A DNA stretch of 64,000 nt from assembly GCF_010389155.1 (NCBI RefSeq), contig NC_057769.1, positions 1,240,001 through 1,304,000 on the forward strand, written 5' to 3'. The notes under the pieces are model-generated. The model did not search any database. It was not told the DNA's origin and was given only the letters and a program-made list of their open reading frames with translations. Made by a program: the position numbers and the translations under genes. This document shows, piece after piece, positions 13,176-26,013 of the stretch (position 1 is its first letter; every line of letters starts with the position of its first letter). The DNA is from Erigeron canadensis. Its lineage: Eukaryota; Streptophyta; Magnoliopsida; Asterales; Asteraceae.

Positions 13176-13525
13176 AAGAACACAAAGAACAAAATATATT
13201 AGTAAACGTCGAAGTTGAGTCACGACAACACTCCAATGGGGAATAAGAGGAAGTCCATGGAAGGAGATCATACAATACAAAACAAAGCACAAGTTCAAAG
13301 CACAATTGCCATTTAGTCTTTTGTTTCTTTCTTTTTTTCTTCTACTTCCAATTTTGATGTTCAAATTACTTCTTCTTTGACCAAACTTTTTTATTTTTAC
13401 TTTTTTCTAATTATAACACTTTAATTGGAATACAAATATGTAATGGATAGAGGAATGAGTATCTCAACATCACAATAATGAAGCAAACCAAGCTGGAAGG
13501 TAATCATGAAGGATTTGTATGTTCA
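13175..13525 (+). pseudogene. Duplicated 3' end of the type-A response regulator
   Basis: This is a copy of 7850-8345: the end of exon 5 (from DHKEH), stop region and 3' flank. Shared strings include GTCCATGGAAG and CATACAATACAAAACAAAGC. The receiver domain and promoter are absent. In frame with the upstream exon it reads KDQEHKEQNILVNVEVESRQ and then reaches TAA at about 13243, because a one-base difference changes the original frame. It cannot make a response regulator. Confidence 0.92.
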
Positions 13526-15887
13526 TCCTTTTAAAATAACTTGAGCACAATTTTGTTAAAATTTACTTGGTATTACCTTTCTTTTCTAACAAATACTAAA
13601 GAACATATGCCTTTATAACTCACAAGTAACATTTCAAGTCTTTTAACTTTATTATGTATTTACAACTTTATACGTACCTTAAGAACATATATTGACGACA
13701 AATATAAAATAATCATTATTGATAGTTGAGTAGAAAGAGTAGGCTAAAACTAAAGGGGCATGATAGATTTATTTTGTTTGTTTATCATCTTTGATATATA
13801 TATGAACTAGATTATGGTATTATAGTAAACGAATAAGGTAATATAGATTTAAAGGGTTAATGAGTGATTGAGTGAGAACCTTCTGGTTTCATGTACTATT
13901 TTGATACTCAAATCATACATTGTATAAAACTCATGTCCGGTAAGTCACCATTCTTAGTATTTAATAGTTTCTTCACTTGCTTTTAACATGTTTTAAATAT
14001 GTGACTTTTAGTCTTCATTTATGGGCCCATGTAGTCACAGTGACAGTACCAATGGGGTTTCACCCCATTAGTAAGGTAATATAGATTTACATCATCTTTT
14101 AGCCTCTATAATAAATGTATATAATATAAATACGAAAATGCTAACTGTAGTTCTTAAGTCTATATTTAATGTGTATAAAATATTTGTATTTTCATATGAA
14201 AAGTTCAACCTTAAATTTTATGTTAAGTGTACAAAACCTATATAAATAAATGACAATAGTGAAAGTTTTATTACAAGTATTTTGTATATATGTAAAGAAT
14301 TTGTAAGAAATTATTTAGGTGTTCTTAAAAAAAATAGAATAATATATAGGATAAGGAGGCCAATGCCCCTCGAAATTTAAAGTATTTTAAAAGTTTTTAT
14401 GCAATTTTAAAATTTTCTTACATGTTTTTAATATTTTGCATATTTTTAAATTTATTTTATATAAATTTTTTATTTTGTGTTTTTAATTTTTTTTTATTTT
14501 TCAAATACGGTCTCTGCTTACAAGCAATGGCCATTCAACAACCAAAAATATCAATACTCATTACGAAGCTAACAATAGCTACAAAACCTACATGCTAAGT
14601 AACAGAGGGACCATTTTTGTAAAATAACAGAACATAAAGCCACTTGTAATAAGTTATTACTCACACAAAAACAAAAGTTTATTACAATCATCATAAAGTA
14701 TAAAAATAAAAATATTAAAAAACATATATATGGAATTTATCTCAAAGATAACGCCAAATACTTTACAAACGTAAAATCCTTTCCCTCTTTAATTTTTTAA
14801 TACACCAAAGTTTCTTTCAATTTTTCATTTACAGTATAAAAATTAAAAAATCAAATAAATTCGCGTTAGTTGAGGTAAGAGTAATTCTCTTTTGAATAGC
14901 AAATTTGAGGTAATAGTAATGATTTTAATCCATTGGATAGTTAAAAAAACATAATTTAATTTTGTTGGTATGTTTTCTTTTTTGTTTTGTCGGTGATTCA
15001 TTGTCGTTTGATCTCATGCAATTGTTTTTCTGTTTGTTCTTATGTATCTATAGTTGTATCTATGTGTTATTTTATTTATATGAATAATCATGTATATATA
15101 TATATATGTATATATATGTGTGTTTGTCTGTGTATATATATATATATATTTGTTAAGATCATTATTGAAAAAGTTAATCGTTATTCTTGCAGGTTTGATG
15201 TTGTTGTAAGGTTTTTTTTTTCTTTGAAGTGTTTTGTTGTGTTGTAAAAGTTTAAGATCAAGTGTATTTAAATTTTTTTTTTTTTTTAAAACTATGAGTA
15301 GTTGTTAGTAGTTAGTTTTGCTGAATACGGGGATATTTAGTTGAAAATTTTACGCTTAAGGTGTGTAAGATTAAGATTCAGTTGACTTCAAAAAGATATA
15401 AGATTTAATGATAAGGGTAGTTAAATGTAGGGAGTTTTTAATTTTCGTCCTTTTTTTGAAGGAGTGAATAGTTATTTTGGGACGGATGAAGTACAATTAC
15501 GGAACTTTTGTAGTCTAATGCTTCGGGTAGTTCAAGGTAAAATAGGAATGTTAGTAGAATTGTAAATGTATATTTTTTTGACAGTGGACGGTTATATTGA
15601 GACGGAGTCATGAACATTTTTTTTGAGACGTGGGATGTATAAGTTATGGACTTTATAATTTAATGATAAGGGTTGTACTTATAGGTAATAATAGAGTTTT
15701 TTAATAAATTATGATTTATTGGTATACAATTTAATGTGTATGTGTATTGATTTGGTTCGTATAATTTGAGATCACAATTGGATGTGATATTTTTGCTATT
15801 GTTAGTTAGAGGTTGTTATGAAGCATTAATTGTGGCAAGTTGAGCGTTAACATGTTGAGCGTTAACATTTAACGGTTCTAATTGCAG
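13526..15887 (+). promoter_or_regulatory. Upstream region and 5' UTR introns of the intact A_thal_3526 gene
   Basis: Second copy of the duplicated spacer. A probable noncoding first exon near 14985-15010 and a leader exon starting 15888 (acceptor ATTGCAG) precede the ATG at 15920. (TA)n/(TG)n microsatellites lie at 15090-15155. No other gene is seen. Exact promoter elements cannot be placed from sequence alone. Confidence 0.5.
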
Positions 15888-15919
15888 GAGCTTGTTTGAT
15901 CATATAATTTTGGATAAAG

Positions 15920-18900
15920 ATGTCTGGTGGAGAGGTTAAAAAAGTTTCACCTCAAGATTTACAACTGGTATGCTTTCGAGCTTGATATTTTTCTTTAAGA
16001 AAAATGGTTGATCTTTTGACTAGTTCTGTATATGTTTTGAAGTAATTGTTGTATTTTGTAATCGTGAGATAGTTAAAGTGGTGCTTGTTGATCTTGGTAT
16101 GGAAATTTTACTGAGAAAATGAATTGGGTTAAGTATGAATGAAGAACATGGAGTAGCTAGTTAAAGAAGCTCACTGTCCTTCTATTCCTTTAAATATCAG
16201 GATAAGAATGTGAAATTTGTAGATCATATCTGAGGACTAACATACGCTTGGCATACTTATAGCCATACAGAAGATATATTAGTAGCCACTCGATAAAATC
16301 TTTGTTTTTTCACCTCATAAGTGATTGGGGTACGATAAATAATATAGCCAAGGAGAGGCAGCCTTAATAAGGAAGATGGAAACTAGCTTATCATACTTGA
16401 TGTATCTGTTAGTTCCAGATTAGGACTCAACAATATCTATTTTAGTTTTAAATTATTTAGTGCTTTGTAACAATATAATGCCCAGTAAGTCGAGTATTGA
16501 GCCTGATCTATGCCAGATATTTATCAGTTTCTGTGTGGATCATGTTTCTTTCAAGTGTTGTTATTATTTGAGTGAATCACTTATTTTAATAGTGTTTGCT
16601 TACAGGTACAACATCTTATAGAACGGTGTCTTCAGCTTTACATGACCCAAAAGGAAGCTGTTAGTACACTACAATATCAAGCAAAAATAGAACCTAGTTT
16701 TACTGAACTCGGTAAGAATTACAAAAAGCTCTATCTTTGTACAGTTTTTTGCATTTGAGCAAGCTGCAACAAGCTCAAGATGTTTTCATCATAGAGCAAC
16801 TTTGAAAATTTCTCGATGTTGGTTAGGTGTGGTCTTCATAGTTTTGGATACAATAATGCATGCAATTCTTCATTTCATTCTCAGTGTTTGTGAATTTTTT
16901 GTTGTTTGTTTGTATCAGTTAATAAATAATGTATGGAAGACTATCTCACTTCTTAGATTTGTAAATCCTGATGTATTGGAATGTAATCTGCTGATTTGCT
17001 CATTTAACATATTTGTTTCTGTCTTTCAGTTTGGCAGAAGCTTGAAGAAGAAAATCAAGATTTTTTCAAGGCTTATCACCTGAGATTGATTTTGAAGGAC
17101 CAGATACTGAAGTTCAATAAATTGCTTCAGACGCAAGCTGAACTGATGAGTCAGTTATCCACTGCTTCTGGACCAGCTTCAGTTCCTATCTCTAATGGAT
17201 CTCATGCTCCTCTATGTAAGAGAGCCATCACTGTAATCTCAATTGTTGTGCCATAAAGTGGTAAATGCTATAGGTGGTAAAATGGGTGGGCTGGGTAACA
17301 GGTCAAGACGTTGCTGCAAAAATTATATCACTTTATCAAGAATTTCCTTTCAGTTTTACCTGAATTGACTCATTTGTAGGTAAGTGGGTCGAAATTGCCA
17401 CCTCTGGTTACTACTTATGTCGTTGCTCATACAAGTATATTCTTTTACAATGTGTTAACTCTTTATTTTATGGCCTAGATAATACAGGACAAGCTATGAA
17501 GCCAGATAACATGCATCAGTCTACGGTTTCTAAGTTGCCTAGTGGACTCACTAATGGTGGACCATCTGCCCACCCATTCATGCAATCCGGTGCTGGTATG
17601 TCTGGTTTACCCAGAAGGGATGACGTTTCACCAAACCCACTAATGGCCCAAAATCCAAATATGGGACTTATGCAAGGAATGGATACCGAAGGCATGAATA
17701 AATCAAAATCTGGTTATGCAGAACCCTCTTTTATGTACAATGCTGCAAACAATGCACTAGAACGGCAACCTGCTATGGCAGAGGTACCTATTCCTTCTTT
17801 TATGGGAGAAGAATCCAATCCGAAACCCGTGAATGAATCAGTAGTTGACCTGGATACATCGTCATATGGATTTTTAGGACAGATACCTAGAAATTTTAGT
17901 CTGTCAGATTTGACGGCAGACTTCTCTATAAGTTCAGGTTCTCTCTCTCTCTCTCTCTGTCTGTCTGTCTGTCTCTCTGTGTGTGTGTGTGCGCGTGCGT
18001 GTGTGTGCAAACAGTGGTTTTGGTGTAACTAGGTGGCAGAAAGGGCTGGTCAGCCAGATTGGGTAATGGATACTTTCTGTACTGGTCAAAATGCAGCCAT
18101 TCGAGTTGGTTTATTCCGCCAAAACCAACTTTGTGAATGATTAATGTGTAAATATGATTACAAAAACTACATTGGATTGCTTTTTGAAAAATTGATAGAG
18201 GCATCTAGAACATTGTAAGCATCTCCAACATAGGGCGGCTTTTGACCTCTTTAATAATTTGACATGTTCTTCTTCTGGCTAAATTTATTTTGTTACCCGT
18301 TTGAAGCATTGTTAACATTGGGTTGACAAATGCACAATGCATTGATGCTGCAATCTCTAGTTGTTACAATTGGGTAATGGTCAATGGGTCGAAACAGGCT
18401 AGATCAATCTGACACTTTTCTTCTTATTTTTTATTAATTTTCTTTTAATAGACGAGGGAAAGTGCCCGCGCATTGCGGTGGTGAGATGGTAGGGGTGATA
18501 GGTCATAGGAGGTGATAAGTCATAGAGTGTGACCAAATGCTTTATCCGTACGGGTTCCGCCCTCGTATTTAAAAATTCATCGAAAGTATATAGAATAACA
18601 TCTCTAATGAAAGAGTCCGAAATTTTAAGAACACCCATACAATTTTTATAATTTATCGATATACGGTTTTTGAGATAAAAGATTTTGAATAAATTAGATG
18701 AATAAAATGATTTATGGAGGAGAGAGAAAAAAATGAGTGGTTGAGATTTAAGGGTATTATAGGTATATTAGCTAAGGATGTTTAAATTAGTGAATAAAGA
18801 AGAGGGGTATTTTAGGTACTTCAAATCATGAATTGAGATTTTCAAAAAGGGCAAAATGCTTTATAAGATAGTATAGATAATTGTGTTAAATTTTATATTG

Positions 18901-19340
18901 AAGTTTTCAATGTGATAATAATCTAGCATCTTATGTAGGTTGTATACTTGTATGCATTAATAGTACCTTATAGGCAATTTTCAAGCCTTTCGACCACTTG
19001 CAATCGTGTTTTACCTAATTACTATATAAAATTTCCCATATAAAACTGCACATTAGTAATTGGGCGAAGTTGCCACCTCGAAGGCTCTATGTAACGGGTA
19101 CATTTTGTTTCAGATATACTCGACAACTATTCTAGGTCGCCCTTCTTGGCGGCAGATACAGATTTCTTGAATCCACATGGTAACCAAGACATCCAAGGTA
19201 TGATTTTTTTGGTCTTCGACAAAATATATTGTAAAACTTGGAGTGGGTATTGATATGTGTGTCCTGGCCTGTCAGGAGACAGTAAAAGGTTGGACACTAT
19301 ATCAGAAGGCTTGAGTTATGAAGGGTTTGGCAGTGATTGA
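15920..19340 (+). CDS. Plant-specific A_thal_3526 (TIGR01589/PF09713) domain protein
   Basis: Six coding exons: 15920-15967, 16606-16711, 17030-17215, 17479-17937, 19114-19197, 19276-19340. The total is 315 aa and the frame holds throughout. Residues about 17-75 form the domain: VQHLIERCLQLYMTQKEAV, then AKIEPSFTELVWQKLEEEN, then FFKAYHLRLILKDQI. This matches the 'plant protein 1589 of unknown function' family. The rest is low in charge and rich in Ser, Pro, Met and Asn (MAQNPNMGLMQGM and similar), probably disordered, with a Leu/Phe/Asp-rich region (FSLSDLTADFSI) that might be a short interaction motif. Family members in Arabidopsis include small regulators of greening, but the biochemical role of this longer type is not established. 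The donor of exon 4 (CAG|GTTCTCTC) runs straight into a TC/TG microsatellite. Intact copy of the tandem pair. Confidence 0.93.
17271..17405. mobile_element. Short hAT-like MITE in intron 3 (TAGGTGGTAA / TGCCACCTCT ends)
   Basis: The ends are imperfect inverted repeats of the type TAGAGGTGGCAA. The interior has the GGGT-CAAAA / GGTCAAG motifs seen in several other introns in this window. No clear target duplication was found, so the boundaries are approximate. Confidence 0.5.
17940..18006. repeat. (TC)n(TCTG)n(TG)n microsatellite at an exon/intron border
   Basis: It begins within five bases of the exon-4 splice donor (exon ends 17937). A frame through it is open, so unspliced RNA would add a Ser/Leu/Cys/Val repeat tail. 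Confidence 0.95.
18453..18877 (-). mobile_element. Non-autonomous Helitron, family copy 2, in intron 4 of the A_thal_3526 gene
   Basis: On the minus strand it starts TCTATACTATCTTATAAAGC, flanked by A. It ends with the palindrome GCAATGCGCGGGC followed by CTCG before T. It aligns along its length with 565-955. The MGVLKIS frame is open here too (about 18420-18638). Confidence 0.75.
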
Positions 19341-21055
19341 TATATTGTCACTCATGGTACTATTTTCCTGCCATTAAATATCAACTGTATCAAAATAAAC
19401 TGAAATGTGCCATGGGTTCCTAAAGTATGAAATGATTTACCTTGGATGAAGAATCTTACTAACATTAGGTACTGAGTAAAAGTCACCTCCATCTGGACTT
19501 CAGACTGCCGTACCTTTGAGAACACGTCACCTTGCAATTTTGCATACTGATTTTCTGTTACTTTTGATGAGATAATGCTAACATAATTTTTCTACCCGCT
19601 AAAGAAAATGTTTCCATAATTAGTTTTTGGTCAAAGACGGCAATGCGTTTGGGTTTTTCAGTTACTAGTAAGCAGGTTTTACTTAAACTCCTCATTTAAA
19701 TGCCAGTTTGAATCTTAAAGTTTTGACATACTCTTTAAAGGACTACCAGTACCAACATTGTTGGCGGCTAAGGGCTCGTGAATATCGATAAGATGTGCAC
19801 TATCATCAGCTGTACTCAAATAATGAACAGTTATAGCATCTAAAATTATTAAAAGATTCTTGTCGATTCTTTCTAGGATGCATATCAGAACCTTCTTTTG
19901 ATTCTTTCTATCTTGCAACAGGTCGAAGACATTAAAGGCCAAGTAGACAGAAATTTGGGTAAATAACTTCATGCATCCGACCTGTCAAATAAAGATATGA
20001 AGGTGGTTATGTCCGGGGAGGTAAAAATTAGTTATTGGTGTAGGTCTGTGGATGTTTTCTTTTTTTCTTACATAGTTTGATGATTTGGTATTTTTCTAGG
20101 ATGTTTCTTTGATTTGGATTTCGGTTTTGGTTTAGAATTTTAATGTAAATGATTCCTGACTAGAATTTTAAATTGTAATTACTTTTTTTTCTGTACCATG
20201 TCTTTTCAATGATGGAGATTAGTGATAGATTTATAATGAAAGAAATACTAATTGGGTGATGGTCGACTCTTATTCCATGTCCATTGATTATATAATTATG
20301 TGATATTAATGGCTATCTAAGATAATTTTTACATGTGTTTTTATAAGCCTTTTCAAAGCAACTAAGCAAGTATCGACAAATTCGATACATTTTGATGTAC
20401 ATATACTATAATCAAGGCTTGGATTAAGTGGTTAACATTCCTTGTATCTGAAGACAAAAGTAAAGAGTTCGATTCTTACTCATGTGAGAGCGGATGTCTA
20501 CTCCTACCTTAGGTCATCCGTCATTGAACCTGGAAGAAACCTCTAAACCTCTCCTATACACCTTAGGATCCATGACCAGTGAAAACGGTATTTTGGTGTT
20601 ACTTACACCCATAAAATGAAAATTCTATTGAATAGTTAGAAGAGAACCAATTAAACGGAATGAAATTGTACCAATTTTTAATACTAAGTTGTTTATTGTT
20701 ACCCTGTAGCTTTCTGCCAATCCATTTATCATGAGCCTTAAATCCTTGACAGTTTTATTCACTTTGAAAGTGATTAATGAGATTTCAAGTAGCAAAGGTC
20801 ACTTCAGACGGCCAAAAGTCTGTCCAAAACGACTCGTTGCTTATTGTCATTTTCAAGTTCTTACTCGAGTCATTTAAGCAAAGCTATGCGCGAAGACAAG
20901 CTCAAAGATATCCATGACAAAGTCGGGGAAGTTGATAAATGATCTTTATCCAGATTGATCTTATAAAAACAGTATACTGAACATATATTACAAGTTTAAC
21001 CAGGAAAACCAGCTAAATTTAAACTCATTTCAAACTTGGCTAGTGTCCAACAACT
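19341..21055. other. 3' flank of A_thal_3526 gene and spacer to the convergent cystathionine beta-lyase gene
   Basis: Probably 3' UTR to about 20240 (ATAATGAAAG near 20230). A SINE lies at about 20415-20610. 20620-20930 may hold the 3' UTR of the opposite-strand gene. No further gene is recognised. Confidence 0.5.
20415..20610 (+). mobile_element. SINE-like element
   Basis: A box A-like GGATTAAGTGGTTAACA (20421-20437) and box B-like GAGTTCGATTC (20465-20475), in tRNA order and spacing, are followed by a non-tRNA body. No cloverleaf can be drawn for it. Confidence 0.5.
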
Positions 21056-24000
21056 CTAAATAGGCCCTGTCTTGAGTGCATGGTCTAAATCAGCAATCAA
21101 ATCATCCACATCTTCGATCCCCACAGATATACGTACCAGATCTTCAGTTATGCCTCTAGCCTTACGGAGCTCTGCTGGTATGACCGAATGTGACATAAAG
21201 CTCGGAAGTGTTATGAGTGACTTAACAGTCCCTGCCAAAAGTAGTGAACATAATAAGTCAAAAGGTTTGCTAAAACATGTTGGGTGGGCCAGTGAATTAA
21301 TAACCGAGGTAATAAAAAGGTTTGTCAGACAAATCGGAGAACAGGTGAAAATGAGTTTGTTATGGTAGAGTGGCCCTTGATATCTTCTGTTCATCTTTAT
21401 GAATATATCAGAACTAAATAAAGAATTAAGTGGAAGAAAATATTACCAAAACTAACAGTTATGCCAAAGTACTTAGTATTCTCTACTACGTGCTTAGATA
21501 GAGCCAAGGATCCTGTCTCGAAACTTAGAACTGATCCTGCACCTTTCGCCTGCAAAAGGTAAATCGTTGCTGCTATTACATGTCTATTCTGTGGGACAAC
21601 CAATGGTGGGAATTTACCAAGGTTCCAGATAAGTTAAAGAAACGTTTCTATTTTGTATTTTTGAACATCGACAAATGGGTTTGCTCGTGCATACCCTACA
21701 CCCCTTTTGGGTCCGCCTCCATTCACACAATGTTACGACATAATCAGGGTGGGTTATTTTATTTGACAAACATTACCTGAGCATAGTGTAAAGAGTGTCC
21801 CGGATGGCTAGGAAGACCAGCATAATTAACCTTTCTCACAAAGGGGTGAGAAGCAAGAAATTCTGCTATCTTTTGTGCATTATCCTATGACACACAGTTG
21901 AAACAGTAATCAGTATGTAATCTTAAAAAAAAAAAAAGGGGTAAGTGGGTGGCCACCCTCTGGAGCCATGTACCTATTGGTACTCAGCGCGTTTACCGCA
22001 TATACGCATGCCCGGTGAAAACCCCTGAAGACTTGGATGGGAACGAGATTCGAACCCAGGACGTGCGCCCCCAAGCCCCCATTGTTAGGGGTACGGTACC
22101 ACTGGGCTATTGACCCATTGGTATCAGTATGTAATCTTTTGATATGCATATTCTGGTTCTTGATTATTACAATAGTATAATACAAAAGCATATCCAAAAT
22201 TATTTTCAGCAGCTGTTAAATTATATATGACATATAATTACTATAAAAGCGCATATCCAAACAGCCCCTAAGATGTTGGTTAGATGTCTCTAATGGTATG
22301 ATAAAATTATACTATGGGAAGAGGACATTAGGAAAATGATTAGAGATGGCAACTTTGGCCTACCGGCCCAAATGGGTCAGATGGGTCAAAAGTCGCCCAA
22401 AGCGTTTTAAATTGCTTAAGATGAAACATCCTAAATTATTTACTTAACAAATCAAATTGTTATTGTAACACTAGAGGTTTACTAATCATATTAGCTATTA
22501 ACTGTAATAATTTTTTAGAAGACAAAATAAAAGTGGCGACAGCAATGCCCTGACCCTGGCCCTATCCATTTTGACCCATAATGGAAAGTTACCCATGACC
22601 TCTTACAACAAAAGACGTGCCATTTTGCTATCACCAGATTCAGTATAATTTTGGTAAAATCTAGTCGGATGGATTTGAACAGAACCTGTTGTCTTTCAAC
22701 GCGCAATGCCATTGTCTTGATACCCCGTAAACAGATCCAACAATCAAAAGGTGCAAGTCCAGCCCCTTCTGAATTTTGCAGGTTATATAATTTTTCCCCT
22801 AAACTGTTTTAGTTATTAAAATGTAATGTTATTTGACACATAGAAAGAAAGTCAAAGTCAGTAATATTAAGTTCAAGAGTGCTCTTGTACTAACGAGCGA
22901 TCCATGTATGATAATTTTGAAAATAGACGAAAATACTATCATATAACATTCAAACCTTTCTCCTCTAACAGCAATCACTCCAGCCATGACATCACTATGT
23001 CCAGCAACAAATTTTGTAGCAGCGTTCATTACGAAGTCTGAAAAGGCAAAAACAGTTTTTCATTGTACATGTATAATAGAAACAATCTACCTTAAAGGGA
23101 AACGGGCCAAATGAATTGAACACATGAATGGGCTGAACGTCATGAAAAACAAACCTCCTGAGTCACTTTATTGAATGATTTAGATTATTATTCTTATACT
23201 ACCTTTTTGTGATTATAAGACATTAGTTATTCTTTAGAAAATGGACAATAAAAGTGTTTGCTGGATTGACTCAACAACGTTTGAACCCAGGCATGCTTTG
23301 ACCCATTATCCAACCTGCCAAACTTGTCAACCCAGATAAGACCATTGGATGCAGAGTATTCTAAGCACCTGCTCCAAGCTCCAAGGGTTGACACAAGATC
23401 GGAGACATGATGCTATTATCCACCATTAAAAGAGCACCATTATCATGAGTTATCTTTGCTATTTTCTGAAATGGAGAGCCACATTCACTTAATCCGATTG
23501 ATGAAAAAAGAAAAGGGACATAAACGACCATAATTTCCATCCTTACACGAATATCAGAAATTTGTTGTTGTGGATTGGTTGGACTCTCCAACCACACAAG
23601 CTTTGTTTCTCGACCAATAGCAGATGCAACCTCATCAAGGTTGGTTGTATTCACTCTCCTTCAAATTGAACAACACATTTTTACACTGAATTTAAATGAC
23701 AAAAATATTAACGTAAGATGGATACTTTAAGTTTTGTACTAACTTAACCATAACTCCTCTCTTTGGAATGACTTGTGACAATAATCTATCCGAACCACCA
23801 TATATGTCTTCTCCTGCAACAATTTCTTCGCCTGCAATTATGATGCTTAAGGTTAGTATTACATATACATAATAGTAATATGGTATCATTGGGCTGTGGA
23901 TGTGATTATATAGATATTGAATAACCACAGATACCGCCTATAGAAGATAGTGTTTCAACATAAATCAGCATGCATGCTAATGGAACTGATTAATTATCAG

Positions 24001-26013
24001 ATTATCATCCCATATATCCAAAATTTAAATTATGATTATCAAATAAAAATCCAAAACGCAAATCCAAACACCTTCTCAATTTACATGCATGTGCGTGTCA
24101 AGTAGTATAGAAATCTATTAACTTTACCAGGTTTAACAAGATGACTGACAGCAGATAAGGCAGCCATTCCACTGGAGAAGCAAAATGCTTGATGTGCTTT
24201 ATCAAGCTTTGCCATGAGACTGATCACATACGAAGGAGAATAATGATACAATGAGAAACTACAGGTAAAGGTTTTACCTTGGTTAACTTGATTTTTTAAA
24301 ATTTTTTATAAACCCCCCCAATAATCCACCACAACAAATTTTTGAAGTGAGATTCGAACCCTGATGTAATACCCAAGGTCAAAGACCTTACCAACGGGCT
24401 ACCAACCCATTGGCATGAGAAACTACTATACTACAATATACTTGACCACAATAGAATTATGATCATCTCATTATTCATACCTTTCAAGCACATCACGTGT
24501 AGGATTGCCTCCCCTAGTGTAATCATAGGGACCATATTCAGTTGCCGAAGGCTGAAAAAGCACAAATACATAACTAGTTTGATTACAATCCTAAGAAGAC
24601 CGGTGAATGCAACTTTTGTGTCATACTCATATTGTTTATGATTGTGCATAGTTTTCTAGCATTTGGAAGTCTAACTTGAGAGTGCTTACCGGAAATTGTA
24701 AGCTATTACCTGCTTGAATGTGGCTGTTTGATATAAGGGCGTGCTCATTGCACCGTAAGGATCAAAGTTGCTCCCAAAGTTCATCAGTATAGTTGATACA
24801 CTAGGCTCCTTAATGTCTGCCTCTTCAGTTGAAGATAACTCTGTTATCACATTGACTAAATTAGCACATTAAACCATATCAGCTTCTTCTAAATTTTACT
24901 ACAGTTGGCAATATGGGCAGGTCAGGTTGTTTCAGTCCTGGTCGCCTGGGTTAAACGGGTCAATATGGGTTGGGTCAAGTGAAGTTGGAATGACTGAAAT
25001 ATAACTTTTGGCCATTTTATTACAGTATAAGTAATAATGTTGACTATGACAGATAAACAAATTGTAATCAAAGGAAACGGTTTTAAAAGCTGTATTCATA
25101 AAACATAAACTTTTGAGCCGTTTTTAACCCAATTGACTTCGTTGAACACAACCCAACCTTTTAGCTAGAGCGTTTAAGACATAACACAACCCACTTTGAT
25201 GCACTTTTACCGGTCGAAATTATTGTTCATAATATTCACAAACAAAAAAAAAAGCAAAAAAACCATTTGAGTTGTCAGCCGACTTATCAATTACAGCTGA
25301 AGGCCTCACATCCATTTTCCAGTCTCTTGTGCATCCTATCTGTATGTTCTTACCCAATAACACCGAACTACGAGTATTTGATGAACCAGATGTACACCGA
25401 AAACTAACAGCCTCCTAAAAGCAGGAACAAAAATCAACTAACATGAAATTATAATAAGGTTACAATATATGTTGCGTTGGCTCGCTTAATTGTAGTTATC
25501 TAATAGTGATCTTGATTATTCATTCGTACAAATTACTAAAATGACAGGAATAGAGAATACTAGATAACATAAATTCATACATAAGTATCAAAGCCTTTAC
25601 AATACATGTTAACACATCCCTGAGAATATGTGGGGAATCAAATAAACACCAACATAAAAACGTTAAAAACCTCTTGTAACGTTGTTATTTGATCTGTTCA
25701 CATGTGAAATATATAGTTTGGAACAATTAAGTATGAACAAATCAAAAACATATGTTAAGGAAGTACGTATAAACATATTTCAGGGAAACTCAAATTTAAA
25801 AACTCTTGCTTTATTTTACACATTCATTTTTTTCATTCTCATTCTCACAATTTTATACAACGATCAAATTTCAAAACAAATATTCTGGCTTCGTCCCCTG
25901 CGCGCATGTAAATAAAATGAAAGACTTACATATCGGATGTTGAGTTCAGTTTGTGAAGCAGTAGTGAAGAACATATATGGTGGTGGTCTAAGAAATGAAG
26001 AAGCCATTGCCAT
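21056..26013 (-). CDS. CBL: Cystathionine beta-lyase, chloroplastic
   Basis: Thirteen exons on the minus strand: 26013-25930, 25414-25264, 24855-24710, 24551-24481, 24219-24128, 23831-23744, 23658-23547, 23465-23369, 23037-22956, 22803-22686, 21884-21777, 21549-21447, 21231-21056. The sum is 1428 nt, 475 aa. The first 70-80 residues are Ser/Thr/Arg-rich, as in a plastid transit peptide. The rest is a Cys/Met-metabolism PLP enzyme: [10 protein letters not shown] (phosphate-binding Tyr/Arg, about 138-147), FCFSSGMAA (about 163-171), D264 in LLMVDNS for the pyridine N, and PLP lysine K289 in [16 protein letters not shown]. The C-terminus [20 protein letters not shown] is the usual CBL ending. 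Reaction: cystathionine to homocysteine, pyruvate and ammonia, in methionine synthesis. CBL fits better than cystathionine gamma-synthase because of the length and motifs. Introns carry two SINEs and a MITE. The exon-2 donor (AATG|GTTTTTT) is weak. Confidence 0.97.
21937..22122 (-). mobile_element. tRNA-derived SINE in a CBL intron
   Basis: The minus strand carries box A TAGCCCAGTGGTACCG (22109-22094) and box B GGGTTCGAATCTC (22057-22045). At the other end it finishes in a T run (plus-strand A12, about 21925). It is GC-richer than its surroundings. The length and tail are SINE-like; it is not a functional tRNA. Confidence 0.68.
22341..22605. mobile_element. Degenerate hAT-like MITE in a CBL intron
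   Basis: It begins TAGAGATGGCAA and contains repeated AAATGGGTCA and TTTGACCCATAATGG motifs in opposite orientations, as in the MITE at 37875. The right end is not clear. Confidence 0.4.
24300..24412 (-). mobile_element. tRNA-derived SINE in a CBL intron
   Basis: On the minus strand, box A TAGCCCGTTGGTAAGG (24401-24386) and box B GGTTCGAATCTC (24360-24349) are present, then an AT-rich tail. It is closely related to the element at 1843-1965. Confidence 0.62.

Noticed and set aside
17714..18204. Minus-strand frames rich in His/Thr/Arg/Glu repeats
   Set aside because: They are the antisense of the coding exon and of the TC/TG microsatellite.
21072..21368. Plus-strand frame of 98 codons
   Set aside because: Antisense of the last cystathionine beta-lyase exon and intron.
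22040..22110. A tRNA gene on the minus strand (box A and box B present)
   Set aside because: The arms do not pair into a cloverleaf, and the unit continues into a SINE body with a T tail.
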